Source: Psilocybe azurescens
Taxonomy: Eukaryota; Basidiomycota; Agaricomycetes; Agaricales; Agrocybaceae
DNA length: 64,000 nt
Assembly (NCBI GenBank): GCA_023853785.1
Contig: JAJIRX010000681.1
Location: 124,001 to 188,000, forward strand
Direction: 5' to 3'
This document shows positions 37,402-53,627 of this stretch, piece after piece (the first letter of the stretch is position 1; every line of letters starts with the position of its first letter). Below the pieces are notes generated by a model, which was not told the origin of the DNA, ran no database searches, and saw only the letters and a program-made list of their open reading frames with translations. The translations under genes and the position numbers were made by a program.

Positions 37402-40400
37402 ATGGCACCGCGCCGACGACCAACCGCGTTCGAAGTCTCTTTTCCGGGAGAGACAGAGGATGAGATATCTTCTGAGTCTGGGTTGTCCAGATCTCATCAT
37501 TCTTTGCACCTACAATCTCGAAGTCCTTCTGTGGCGTCCACATCTTCTCTCGGGAAGAGGAAAGGTGACGCTCTTGACACAAGAGTAAGTTACGCGTTTC
37601 TCTGCGTTTAGCATTGCCATGTTGAGCACATCCTGATTACTTGGTTTAATAGGAAGTAAAACGCCTGCAACTTCCCAAAGGTATGCCCATCAAGTCAATA
37701 AGAACCTGAGCGTTCATAATATCGTAATCTCTCAATCAAACAGACGCGTATTATAAGAAACGAAAGAACACAATTGTGGAGAATGAAGACCTGATAATCT
37801 CGGGGGAGGACCCAGAAGATGAAGACGAAGACAAACCAATTCGCGAATTGCTTGACTTCTCTATTTTCGACCCGAGACGCAGAAATGAATTGGTCACCCT
37901 GGAGGCGTTGGAACAGGACGACGGCATTGACCGTGCTTTCGAAGCTGCTGGAATGGTGAAACCTCATTATGTCAGTGAGGAGGACGAAGGGCAGGAAGAG
38001 GAACCTGATGAGCCGCAGTATGTTCATTTGAGCGCTATCTTGAGATACACAGTGGATTACACCCAGGAATCCGAGCAAGTATTATTTTTGACTCAAACTG
38101 TGAGTACGAATGCTTATAATGATGCATCAGACCTTTCTACATCGAGACGCAATACGCGTGGTACATTTTGAAGAATCCATCGGCGTCTTACAAGGTGTTC
38201 TACGAACATTTCTACTCGCCGAGACGAGTAGCTCAAATCGTGGTTTCCCGAGCGCTGAATCGGCCCAATGAGGATTTCAAATCTTTTCTGGACAGATTCA
38301 CAAAACAGGTCGATATGTTCGGCCGCACCTACGTCGAGCAACATATCTGGGACTATGTAAGTGATCAATCCCATAAATCACATGCAGAGCAATTTATCTA
38401 CTCTCAATTTTCAAAGCTTTTAGATATAAATGACATAATCAGAGAAAGCGATGACGCGAAGAAAGTTATGGTCGTGCCATTTGTTAAGACGATCCTGCGA
38501 AGAGTACCACAGACGACAGAAACTCAACGATCGCCAAGACTTACTAGACCGATGATAAAGCGCCAGCCCAAGAATAAGGCCTTTGCTCGGAAACATCGAT
38601 ATTGCGGTCCTTAAAAATGAAAACCAAAATACAACCTGTGTAACCCCAAGAATCGCCAGACTCGCAAAAGGGCTCTTTCGCGAAGAAATGATAGTTCTTG
38701 GACCACCACCTCCGCTTGTCAATAAGGCTGAGGTCGAAGCCGCCAAAGCGAAGGCCTTCGCTACTCTGCGACATCTCATTGCGAAAGCAAAGGTAGAGAA
38801 GAAAAAGATTATGTATCGCAAGGAAGATCGAATAACAGTGAGACATGATCCTGTATTGTACAATGCGATCAACATTGAGAGAGTGGACTATAAGGTGTAG
38901 CTGACTACATATTTCTTTCCGTTACTTTACTTGTTGCTTATTGCTCGTGTTTGTAGATCGGCGACATTGTCCTGTTCCCAAATCCTGAGGTTATGGCAGA
39001 CGTTGAAGCGAAGAAAATTCGACCTGATGCTAACTCCCGCATTGATGATTTCTTTTGGTAAGTTAAGGCTTTTAGTCAGTTTCAGGAGCTAAAAAGCTGT
39101 CGGTTTTCAGGTTTGCGAAAATCATTTATATCATGGCTGAAATTCAGAAGGTCCATGTACAATGGTTCAATCACGGCTCCCTGACAATCCTGAAAGAGTT
39201 TGCGCATCCTCAAGAATTGTATCTAGCCGATTTGTGTGGCCACGAATCCTTGACAAACATTGTAGGAAAGGTCACTGTCCACTTCGCGCCAAATGCGGTC
39301 GTTCCAAAAGACAAACCCGAAGAATATTTCTGCAAGTAAGAGGCACTCCCTACACAGAACGTATATACTCAACAACTTCTCCTAGATTCACGCATGATAC
39401 AAAGACAGGAGTCTTTTCTGACCTTGATATCAAACGCATTGAGCTCTGTGACGGTCAAAAATCCCCTGACAATTGTCCTGTTTGCCCCATCCAAGAGGAG
39501 AACGACTTGAAGAAGGAAGCCCGGGCTCTAAAGGACGAATTCGGAAACCTCGATGGCGTTGCATTTGCTGGTGTTTCTTACCACCTCGAAGACTTCGTAC
39601 TATATCGAGCAAATGAGGGGCCTGCAAATATAGGCTATATCACACATGTTGCATTCCCAAAGAAGAACATAGCAAAAGTGACGATGAGAAAAGTGGGCAG
39701 AATTTCTGATCTTGGCCATGTTTTACCTGCGGGGACTAAAAGGGATGAAGTGAGTAAAACCATCCGCAGTCATTGGAATCTGAAACTAACGTATTTATTT
39801 CATTCTCTTCTAAAGAGACAGCTTTTCCTGACTGACGAGACGGTTACAGTAGACGTCTCAAAGGATAAAGCCTTACTTCAGGTTATTTATGTGCCATGCA
39901 TCGAGTCCTTCGAGGCTCCACATGCAACACTCGAGGACTGGTTAGAATTATCGTACGATAACTTCTACCTTCTCTATATATTTCCTCGTCTAAAAGTGCA
40001 ATCTTGGGACGAAAAGAAGAAAATGCGATGGCAAAAACATCAGGTTTGCACACCCTGCTGTAAGGAGTTTCTGGAGAAGCGAAAACACATGTACAAGTTC
40101 CTTAACCAAAGCCGAGAAAAACCGTTAGCGACTCTCGACCTGTTTGGAGGTGTGGGGGCATTTAGTCGAGGTTTGGCTGAAGGTAGTGGGTGCTTGAAGG
40201 TGACTCATGCAGTTGAGATAGGCCCGAGTGCAGCCAAGACGTTTGCGTATGCTTTCATTCATCATTCGAATCAGCATTGTCTAATATATTTTATCAGGCG
40301 CAACTCACCCGACACGGTGATATACAATCAGTGCGCGAACGAGATCCTCCGTTATGCCGTCAAGTCCCAACAAAGGCATCAAATCGAAGTTCCCAAGCAG

Positions 40401-42176
40401 AAGTACGATGATAAAACTCCTGTGGCCCCTCCCCCAAAACCTGGAGATATCAAAGTTATTACTGCTGGATTTCCCTGGTTCGTCTAATCCACACATTGTA
40501 GCCTTGACCTTTGTGTTCTTTACTGAGCATTTAAACAGTCAAAGCCACTCGACTATGAACATGTACAAGACTACAGACGACCTCAAGAGTAATCTGATTC
40601 TAACGACTCTCGCGTACCTCGACTATTATTCGCCAGACTTCGCATATTTCGAGAATGTCCCCGGTTTTCTGAGATTTTCTCTTAAAGCAACGCAAGAGAA
40701 CGAACATCGGGTTTCTGGAGATATCGATATGGGCGGTGTTAAGCTCCTTCTTCGAGCGCTACTCGACATGAAGTAAGGCAATTATGATCTTTTGATATTT
40801 CAATTGAATGGGCCTGCAGCTATCAGTTCCAATTCGGACTATTGCAAGCTGCACATTACGGGACCCCACAACGGCGTGTTCGTTTCTTCCTAGTCGCCGC
40901 AAAGCAAGGGCAGGTGCTTCCTTCCCTGCCACAACCCACCCACGATTTCCCGGATTCAAAAATCCTCAGCATCAAATTCGATGATAAGCAAGACGCCATA
41001 GCACCCATCAGGATGGCTCATGGAACAGCGCGTAATCCATGCGTCACAATCGAAGACGCCATTGGCGACTTGCCTCGATTTGATTGGTTGGTGTTTTCTC
41101 ATAGTATTGACTTCGGTGGTTTCTAATTTTTCTTGGTTTGCTAGGAAACACCCTAAGCCATCTTCAGAGGGGCTAAATGTTCGAGAGAAAAGGAAGAAAC
41201 GAGCGCAGAAAGTACCTGCTGTTGAGTGTGATATCAAAGAGACATTCTCTGGCTTCAGAGGAAAAATTGGCTACTATACGAGTCCACAAACAAGATATCA
41301 ACAACGAGCTCGCCTCCTGGAGACTGCAGACATCCAACATTATACAAAATGCTTATTGCCAAAGAAAGGTTGAACGGTTAGTAAATTGAAGTTTTATAGT
41401 TCTACCTTGGTTGACATTACTGTCTAAGGGTGTTGAACGTTCCCTTGAAAGCTGGAGCAGATTATAAGAGTCAGTTCGAGTATCTGTTAATAGCCTTTGT
41501 ATTCTCTTCCCCTGACAAATCTACACAGGTTTGCCGGCATTTTTGCACGAATGGCAATTTGTGGATCCGACATCGTCTGTTGGCAAGTTGAACTATCGTC
41601 CCGGTAGGACCTCCTGTCGCTTTCGCCATTCGGTCTGGTTGCTCACCGCCAATATGAATAGGTATATACGGACGGCTGGATAAAAGATGGGGTCTTCCCC
41701 ACAACAGTCACGAACGTTGATCCTACGGCGAAACAAAGCCAAGTTCTGCACCCCTGGGTAAATTCCATTGAACAATTTTTGCTTCCAAAGGTCACCCCTG
41801 ATTTTTAACCGTTCTAGTGCTTTAGGATGGTGACTGTTCGAGAGTTAGCAAGATCTCAAGGCTTTCCCGATAGTTTTGTATTTGAGACATTGGGAAAATT
41901 AAACGTCGTTACTGTATGTGCCAGTATCCGGGTTCCAATTGAAGCTTCGGCGCAAAGACTGAATGTTGTTTCTAGATTCATCGACAGATCGGGAATGCTG
42001 TCCCTTTACCCCTAGCACACGCTCTGGGCCGGGAACTTCGCGAGTCGCTATATAACTTGTGGAACACAAAGCGAGAAAACGCCATTGTCATTGAGGACAA
42101 TGACCTTGCCCAAGGAGTGGCACAGCAGCACCTCGTGAATGAAACAGAGGACGACAGCGACATGTATACCGACTGA
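37402..42176 (+). CDS. DNMT1: DNMT1-type DNA (cytosine-5) methyltransferase
   Basis: Maintenance-type CpG methyltransferase. It starts MAPRRRPTAFEVSFPGETED. Domains in order: an RFD/replication-foci domain (about 37830-38600; LLDFSIFDPRRRNELVTLEA, QYAWYILKNPSASYKVFYEH); BAH1 (about 38955-39340; IGDIVLFPNPEVM, VQWFNHGSLTIL); BAH2 (about 39540-39950; FVLYRANEGPANIGYITHV); and the catalytic domain with motif I LDLFGGVGAFSRG, motif IV GFPCQSHS, motif VI YFENVPGF, motif VIII HYGTPQRRVRFF, motif IX RELARSQGFPDSF and motif X QIGNAVPLPLAHALG. The catalytic Cys codon TGT is divided by an intron (donor near 40478, acceptor near 40540). I see no CXXC zinc finger. One T too many in 38582-38584 separates RFD from BAH1. 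The stop is at 42174-42176, and the C-terminus is acidic. Confidence 0.95.
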
Positions 42177-42299
42177 TATTTCTTCCAGCTTGACCTTGAT
42201 TGGATCCAAAGTATATAATCTTTAATCACATATATCATATTCTTATGTATTATAGAAGTATACCCACTACACCTGTACTTATATGCAGTCACCATCTGT

Positions 42300-42813
42300 T
42301 CATGTTTCGCAATCGACCAACTCGTATCCTACCCAGACGACTTCTGAACAGCTGTTGCATGCGATGAGATGGTCTCCTTTTTCCATCAGAGATGTTGTGA
42401 TCCTGTACCAGCCTCCACAACGGCAAGGATATTTCCATGGGCCTTCGTCAGGATCTTCCGGGGCGTCAGGGGGGTTTTTCGTCTTCGAACTCTTCCAGAG
42501 AGACTACTTGTGCAGGACGAGGCGCCGTGGTCAATGATCTTTGATCGAGCTGTGCATTGTGAGCAGCTCTGAGCTCGCTGTCTGACAGAGCGGCGTATGC
42601 CTCTTTGATCAGCGCAATATCGGTGACAGTGGCAGCGCTATGCGTAGTGCGTTTGTCTGGATGGGACTGCAGCAAAGCGCGATGGTACGCGGATTTGAGG
42701 ATAGCAGGTGAGGCATCTCTAGGCACCGCGAGCAACTGGTAGAAGTCGACTATGAGCTCCGTGGAAGCCAGTTTTTTGTCGAGCTTAAAGCTTAAAGCTT
42801 TGAATGCCCGATT
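42300..42813 (-). CDS. DPH4: diphthamide biosynthesis J-protein DPH4 (JJJ3), start unresolved
   Basis: J-domain protein with a CSL zinc finger, used in making diphthamide on elongation factor 2. The N-terminal exon reads DFYQLLAVPRDASPAILKSA, then YHRALLQSHPDKR with the HPD motif, then IALIKEAYAALSDSELRAAH. The C-terminal CSL domain has YPCRCGGWYRIT, IACNSCSEVVWVGYEL and VDCET before the stop at 42300-42302. One base too many in the run 42469-42474 divides the J-domain part (EEFEDEKPP) from DAPEDPDEGPW. Upstream of the exon beginning NRAFKALSFKLDKK at about 42813 there is a good splice acceptor (TTTCAG) but no ATG, so a short first exon lies further upstream. It converges on DNMT1, tail to tail, 123 bp apart. 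Confidence 0.85.
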
Positions 42814-44033
42814 CTGAAAGAGAGGTCAATGCAAGAAGAGGCTCTGGAATCGGAAAAGATTTAAATGAACGGAGGATAATGATCGATCACTCTCACGTGC
42901 AATCTCTACCTAATGGCTATTTTTAGTTTCCATTGGTTTAGTTGAGAGTCCTCCTAAGAGCCTTGTCAAAAGATTGACTCGGAAACCCTCTACTGGAGAA
43001 TGCCGCAGCAGCTTAGGCTGTGCTTTGAATCGTTCTGGGTGTCCTACGGCGCATCGTTTCACCATTGAACTGCGCCTGTCAAAATCCAAAAGGGCCATAC
43101 ATAGTTTTTTATTCTGGCTTCTAGTACCCAGAGTGAAGAAACAGACGTGTTGACAACGCGACTGGATCACTGAAACGAAACTGTAAGTACTAATTGAAAC
43201 TGTCAACTGAAATTTCGCTGGATTTCAGAGCGGTGACCGAGATGCTACTGCAGTTATTCTACCTAAGAACGGCAATACATACGGCTCAATCTCATCACGG
43301 AACCGTTCCGAAGAAACATTATCATGGGTGTAATGAACGAAAAGCAGACACGAAGGACTGCCGGGATTGCATTGACCCGATGTGAACTTTGGCCTCATGT
43401 GTCCAACCAGACGTCTAACGCCGCTGTCTGGCGCACCATGGTCTTTCGGAAACGCGCAGGCTAAAGGACCAAGTGCAAGGGAGACTCAACACAGAGGACT
43501 AGTGTAAGTAGGCAAACAACTTAGAGTTATACTAACCAATATGTACTAGAACCAAATAATGGCGACGTCTCGCCGCGCCTTATCAGTGACAGGCTTTACT
43601 TTGAACATACTTCAGTACATCGGCAGCATATTAGGTCGTTCTCTGTAAACCATTGCTTTGAAGTCATGGAGTTATTTGACCCAGATGGAGGCGCAAAGGC
43701 TCTGTGTGGGCGTTGACTGGGCGCCTACCGATGATTGGCTGCCACGGATGTATTTCCTCTGTCATTCCATCGTTATGATTCGCGTACATTGTGCTGGCAG
43801 TGACAGTGTACGATCTGCCCAAAATCAGATGCTAGCGACTAGGTTGTATGGGGACACGGACTGAGTGCAATTTACAAGTCTATAAGTAGATAACAAATTA
43901 GGTGATTGTTGCGAGGGAAAGGGGATGGGAATATGTATTTTTGTATTTGTTCAAAGTATCCCGGCTTGCTCGTTGACAGACACGCCTGTTAATGTCAATC
44001 TCTCTGCGCTCCAGTTAGCTTTCCTTTTTCACA
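42814..44033. other. gene-poor interval
   Basis: About 1.2 kb holding the missing first exon and promoter of DPH4 on one side and the TBC gene promoter on the other. Short open frames exist on both strands but none resembles a known protein. Confidence 0.45.
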
Positions 44034-46433
44034 ATGGACGCACCCACTCTCATTCTTGTTCCTCCAACTCCTCTTAGATTCGATACTCCCTCCCCGCCTT
44101 CCTCCTCCTCCTCGTCCCAGCCAGCTCACAGGCCAACCTCCGTTCATCAGCAAAGATTCTCAAGGCAGAGCCAACCAACCAGGGATTCATCAGACGCTAT
44201 TTATTCCATATACTCCATGTACGGCGACGAACACAATCCTAGAGCGAGTGCAAGCTGGACAAATGCTTCCAACAATCATGATCGGACCCGCTCAAGGGAC
44301 ACCATTTCTCCTCCAACCGTAAAGATCGATGCTCACAAGGACCGCCCCACATCTTCCTTGACCACAAATAGCTATGTTGACTCTGACCTGGCATACTATT
44401 CACCAGAACCGGACGCAGGAATCCCTCCAGCAGCAACGGACAAGTTAGACTTCCAGCGCGGCATTATCGGCATGGGCGATAGCCCTCGTGGATCTCTTGC
44501 GACTACTTCCTCTGCTCGACCCCCTTCCAGTTATGCGACACCCTCTTCATTGCGTGCCCAATCAGATCTGTTTGAAGACCCCGGATTAGCTGGTAGTTCA
44601 AATCTCCGGAAGAGTGATCTGTCTGCCTCGTCTTACACCTCAGGTCCTTCTCAGTCGAAGGAATATAGAAGAAGCGTCTCAGTACATTCCAAACGATCTT
44701 CCCGGGGTTCACCAAGCCCTCATCAACAACCATCTCTGCGCGAATTACCACCTTTACCGCCCTCAATTCGTAGCACTCCTTCTCCAACACCATCGCGACA
44801 ACCCTCTCCCTCCCTGCCTGCCCATCTAACACCCAAGACATCCATGAATTTGCATGGAAAACATCCTTCACCCTTCAATTCACCGTCAAGTAAAGTATCC
44901 CTCGTGCCTTCCGAAGGCGAAGACTTGGATGGGTTTCATGTCCGAAATACATACGCTCAACTCGAGGCCTCAGGCGTCAAGGGAGACGGTTACGAGGAGG
45001 GTGTTGAACGGACACGCGCCAGAATCGGAACGAGTAGATCAAGTCAACTGCAAGCAGAAGCTGCTCTTGGAGACGGCGATGAGAAGAAGAGACCCCTTGA
45101 TGATAAAGAAATTCAGCTACTCAGGAGCGTCGACCGGTAGGTTCTATTTTTCAACAATCATCTTCCAGTTATCAGGCATGATTAACACGGCTCTCAGATA
45201 CGGATTCTTTTCTGTAACATCTCACGATCGACTTGTTCTTCTCAATACTGCCCCTCTTCTCAAAAAACTTGTGCATACACCTGGTGGACCACCTACTGCC
45301 TCTCCCAACGCTACAACGGTCAACGCATTGCCCTCTGTTATTGTACCGCCTAAGGAAGCTTCTAGGATAGCCAAATGGACGCGCATGCTGGTACCACAAA
45401 AGCGCGAACATGGTGGAAATGTGGAAACTTGGCTAATACGGCCGTCGAAGGAAGCCAAGTTTAGAGAGCGATTATACAAGGGCATTCCCGACCGATGGCG
45501 AAGAGCCGCTTGGGATCTCTTGATGTGTCGGTTTTCGGCCTTGTCGCCCCGTACTTTCGAAAGTCTAGCAGCGGAGTACCGCGAAGGTCTGGAAAGGCCT
45601 TCAACATACGACATCCAGATAGACCTTGATGTGCCACGGACTATTAGTGGACATATCATGTTCAGAACGAGATACGGTGCTGGGTAAGATTGCATCGTCT
45701 TTGAGACTTGCGAGGTCATTTTAATCATCGTATTTATATGTGCAGACAACGGTCCCTGTTCCATGTCCTTCACTCATTTTCTCTTCGATGTCCATCCTGT
45801 GGGTATGTCCAAGGCATGGGCCCAATTGCTGCCACGCTGCTTTGTTATTTCGAACCTGAGCGCGTATACTCATCCCTGGTCATTCTGCACGATTTCTACA
45901 AACTACATGATGTGTTCAACGCAGGGTTTCCTGGTATGCTCGAAGCGATATACGTCCAGGAACGGATCATGGAGTCGACCATGCCGGCCGTATATGAGGC
46001 ATTCCGGAAGCATTCAATCTCCACCACATCATACGCAACGAAATGGTACATCACGCTCTTTGCGAATTCAGTACCATTTCAGACGCAACTCCGACTTTGG
46101 GATGTATTTCTGTTGGAAGGGTATGATGTTTTTGTTGCAATGGCAGTAGCGATTGTGTGGGTCTACCGAGGTTCGTTTTAAATATACCTAGAATTGCTGT
46201 GACAAAACTTCTAACGGGTTGTCGTTGTTAGATCATATCACATCAAATGCTGCTAATTTTGAGACTATCCTGTCTCTTCTATCGTCTTTTTTGTACCTGA
46301 AGACGAGAATGCCCTCATGTCCTGGATCGGAGCGTCCCTCGAGGACAAAAAGTTGCTAGGCAACATGGCAAACTGGCGACAAGACTGGAAAAAGCTTGTC
46401 GCAGCAGGCAAAGAAGGCTCCGCCCTTCTATAG
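44034..46433 (+). CDS. TBC-domain Rab GTPase-activating protein
   Basis: Predicted GAP for a Rab GTPase in membrane traffic. The ATG at 44034 starts MDAPTLILVPPTPLRFDTPS, followed by a long disordered Ser/Pro-rich N-terminus (about 340 residues, one exon). After an intron comes YGFFSVTSHDRLVLLNTAPL, then the TBC domain: LYKGIPDRWRRAAWDLLM, the Arg-finger motif IQIDLDVPRTISGH, the Gln-finger motif GYVQGMGPIAATLLCYF, PFQTQLRLWDVFLLEGYDV and AVAIVWVYRDHI. The C-terminal exon has VPEDENALMSWIGASLEDKK and ends VAAGKEGSALL. Both catalytic fingers are intact, so it should be active. One T too few in 46287-46292 hides the last exon. The target Rab cannot be told from sequence. Confidence 0.92.
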
Positions 46434-46951
46434 TCCGTGGGGTCATCTTGTCTATTATTCGTTGACCAACGGTTATCCCAACATCCGGTAACAATACCAC
46501 ACCATTTATCCTTCTTCTCCGTGGATTGTGTGTCCGCTTTCCTCTCCTTTCCCAGACCATCCTACAGAACCTACCGGCACCATATAAACCGCAGGTTATT
46601 GTGTTCTCTTCGTTTATTTTTCGCTTAGGGCGTACTTCGGTACTGGTTGCATGGGCATTACAGTCATCCTCGATTCATTGCATGCACATGAATGCTATAC
46701 TCTCGCTATCCAACAACCCACTTTCATGGATCTGTCATTTTTCTAACTTTCCAATCGATTCCATGTTGTTTTAGTATAATATTTATAGTAACACTCGTCA
46801 TTACTTATTGACTTTTCTATTTCATGTATATTCGCTGGCCCGCTCATACAATTCAAATGATACAAATTCAGGAAAATACTATACAATTTGGATCTAAGCT
46901 AATATATAATTAATATACAGGAATAAACCTATCAATCTTTGCCACGGGCGC
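46434..46951. other. convergent 3' flanks of the TBC gene and enolase copy A
   Basis: About 500 bp of AT-rich tail-to-tail sequence with no gene visible. Confidence 0.5.
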
Positions 46952-48681
<1,730 letters not shown>

Positions 48682-48899
48682 AATGTTTAGGAATGGGGGT
48701 GAAACGAGTATAAACGCGAAAGACTTGATATACTGCTTTAAATTTATTTTTAGACCGTCAGTGACACAGTGAAACTGGGATCGTAGACTGTCTAAAGTGG
48801 GAGGCCATTGAATTGGAATCATTGATACATTTGAGTTATTCTATGTAAACCAATACAGGTTCAGGACGTGTTTTACAGTTATTCTTGGGTATTAACTTT

Positions 48900-50609
<1,710 letters not shown>

Positions 50610-50995
50610 GGTAAGTAGATGGTGGAGAAGGTAGAGAGATAAAAAGTTATCGCGAATCAATCTTAGTACGGTCTCCAAATTCCCACGATGAATGATGTCG
50701 ATGAGCAAGGAATGACCGCCATCGTCGCCTTTGGACTACCGATCAAAACCCGATGCTCGGCTCTAGCCTTTGCGTACCTGAGGCCAATCTCGCATTAACC
50801 TGGGTTACTCTAGTCTTAGCCGCTTAAGCTTATCGTTATATCATTCTGCATAATCCTGCCTATTTCTACAAGGTCGAACAACTAAAATCCTGTGCTACAG
50901 TAAGTGCAACGTCCAGAACAGGAACAGAACAAGTTTCTTACCATGACAGTTGTCCAACTTCGACCTTAGTCTATCTCATCTCATATCACTCAAGA
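50610..50995. promoter_or_regulatory. enolase B promoter region
   Basis: About 386 bp between the enolase B start and the stop of NOG2 upstream. It is rich in CT and TA steps. No single element is clear. Confidence 0.4.
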
Positions 50996-53331
50996 TCAAG
51001 AAGCGCTCTTTCTGCCACCCTTCTTTCCAACCGGTAATGTTTTCATCAGGGCCGCTTTCGAGCGGCTTTTGTTCTTAACATTATTAGATGTGTAGAAGTT
51101 TGCGGGTTTACGCTGGGTGAAAAATAGAGTTAGGATCAATCCACCGGAAGAGCAGAGATAACATACCTTGCCAGTTGTCATACGGGGTTCCTTTTTGTTA
51201 GTGGTATCTTCATCTTCCGACGCGCCGTCTAGGTAAAAAAAGATATCAGTAAAAATTATCAACTCGGGATATTTAACTCACTATCTTCGGTTGCTTCGAC
51301 AGGCACAGACTCGGAACCGATCCCTTCGAAGACGTCATTCCACTTCAGGTCTTCCTCTTCCTCCTCCTCACCATCCGTTTCTACCGCCTCTTCTTCAACG
51401 ACAATTTGCTCCTCTGCAATGGCTTCAAATTCTTCGTCCAACTTCTCAATATCTTCGGGCACAAATGTGTTCTTCTGGATCAGGGTTTTCAGATTTTGTT
51501 TCACGCCTGGGACATCTTCATTTAGTGTAGAAGCTTTCCCTTTCCCTTTAACGTCTTTCTTCTTCTTTATCCTAGCCTCGGCTTCGTTCAACTCTTCAGA
51601 CCTTTCCGGAGGAGGTACAAAGAAAGGAATACGTCCTCTGACCCAGTCGCTGAGGATGATTTTGGCAACCGAATCCAGATCAGGCTCGCCATGTTTTAGA
51701 AGACGGCCCTTCTTGCGCGCCAACTTGTCCAGGAAATCCTCGGGTTTCCAGCACTCGGTAGGGTCGTCCTTATTGGGGAGTGGGATATCGTATGTCCTTG
51801 AAAGATAGATAGGTTTTACCCGTGCCATAAGCGCGGGGATATGTTCAGATGGTGAGGGAAGCGCTTCAACTCGAACAACTCCCTTCAAGACAATCGAGGA
51901 TTGTGAATCATTGGCTGAGGCTGGGACAACACCAGGGCAGTCAATCAAGTAAATTTTCTTTGGTCAGAGTGATGTATTGCCAGACCTTGAAAAAAGTCAG
52001 TTGCGACAATCAGGGATTGCATGACATGATAGCGTACTTTGGTTTCTCCCGGCACTGGTGCGACTGTGCAGACTTTACTGCTTTTAATAGTGTTGATAAC
52101 ACTACTTTTACCAACGTTAGGGTATCCAATGAAGCCGACAGATATCTGCTTTTTGTCAGAATGAAGCTGGGAGAATTGTCTCAGCAGCTGAATCAGGGAA
52201 CCCTTTCCAAAGGAGTGGTTGGGCGAAGCATGGAAAGCAATCGTAGGATAGCGAGGGGTGAGATGTTTAATGTATCGCGCCTATCAAAAACTTAGTGACT
52301 TAGAGGTATTGTACGAAAGAATGACATACTGTAACCCAGTTAGGGACAAGATCGCACTTATTAATGACCAGTACTACTTGCTTGTGGGATTTCTCCTTTT
52401 GATAGACTCAAGTACGGATTCACACATCGTGCCCAAAGGATCCCGAGCGTCGAGAACATGGAGGATAACATCAGAGGAATCGATAACTTTGTAAAGTTCT
52501 CCAAAAATACGGCGAGATGTTCCTTTGGCATAGATTGGCTCCTTGAAATCGGCATGAGTTTGAGGCTCGATAATGGTTGATGCAAGAGGTTCTACCAGGG
52601 CGAAAAGGTCACAAATCCATGTCGATTATGTTTAAAATAGAATTACCCATGACACCGGATCCCGAAATCGAGGCCGCGAGTTCAGCTGCATCTGCCGCCG
52701 CTGCACCCATTTTACCAAGTTCTTCGAAGGAGCCAGCTTCTATTCTAGGTTTCTTCCTCTGGGCTTTAGGACCGAATGTTTCTGAAAAAGGTTCGGTTTC
52801 CACGATATGAGGACGCTAGACAGGAATATTGAATCTGATAACAACCTTACTTCGAGGACATCGAAAAAGTTCTTACCTTACGCAGAGCTGGGTTAGCAGC
52901 GTCATCCAAAAGGGCCATGGGCAATTTATTCCTTCGCAAAAGTACCGAGTAAGGGTCATCTTTCTTAGCAGCTAGACTTGTCCTGAAATGGTCTAAAGCT
53001 GTCTGTGAGATGACTCTGGTGTTTCCTGTGAAAAAATATTCAACAACATCGCTTGAAAAAGCAATGGACAAAGTTACACACCGAACCATCGTCGGTCAGG
53101 CTGCACTCTGCCGGGCTTTGTCTCGTCCTCTCCTTTCTGAAATGCCGCAGCTTGGACAATCTTTCCATCCTTGTCACGGACAGCCTTTCCGCCATTGAGC
53201 ATCTTTAGCCGTCCGACTTGTTTGGCATTGCGGTAGAAATTCTCTCCTTTGACTTTGGCAAGGGAAACATGCGAAGACGAGGTGGAAGATCTCGTCTTGG
53301 ACTGAGTGCTTGTTTTTTTTGAAGGAGCCAT
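50996..53331 (-). CDS. NOG2: nucleolar GTPase NOG2 (60S biogenesis)
   Basis: Circularly permuted GTPase that checks late nucleolar pre-60S particles before export. The start at 53329-53331 gives [17 protein letters not shown]. The NGP1NT domain shows [44 protein letters not shown] and [20 protein letters not shown]. The GTPase part has its G1 motif [19 protein letters not shown] (about 52100-52150), then [11 protein letters not shown] and the G3 motif IDCPGVVP, in permuted order. A conserved C-terminal domain ([53 protein letters not shown]) follows, then an acidic run and a basic tail (KKGGRKSAS). No offset noticed. Ten or so short introns. Confidence 0.93.
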
Positions 53332-53627
53332 CTTTGCGGATTGCAAAGAATAGGCGTAATAGTTTTGTGGACGCTTGAGAGTGAACTGTAGGTCATAATA
53401 TGAAAATTCTTGATTGACTACTCAAATTTTCCCACGCCCTTGTACAATCGCAATCAGAATAGGCGTTTGTTACAACAGCAAACAGAGTTCAGAAGGAATT
53501 TATGAATTGAGCGTAGAATATTCCAGCCGGAAATGTGAACTGTTTTGTACTCGAAACCAATTCGAAACAAGTATGTGTGTATTCTATAGTATTTAAAAGA
53601 GACAGGAACTCCGAGAAGCCATAAAGT
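53332..53627. other. NOG2 promoter and importin 3' flank
   Basis: About 300 bp between two minus-strand genes. No gene is visible. Confidence 0.5.
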
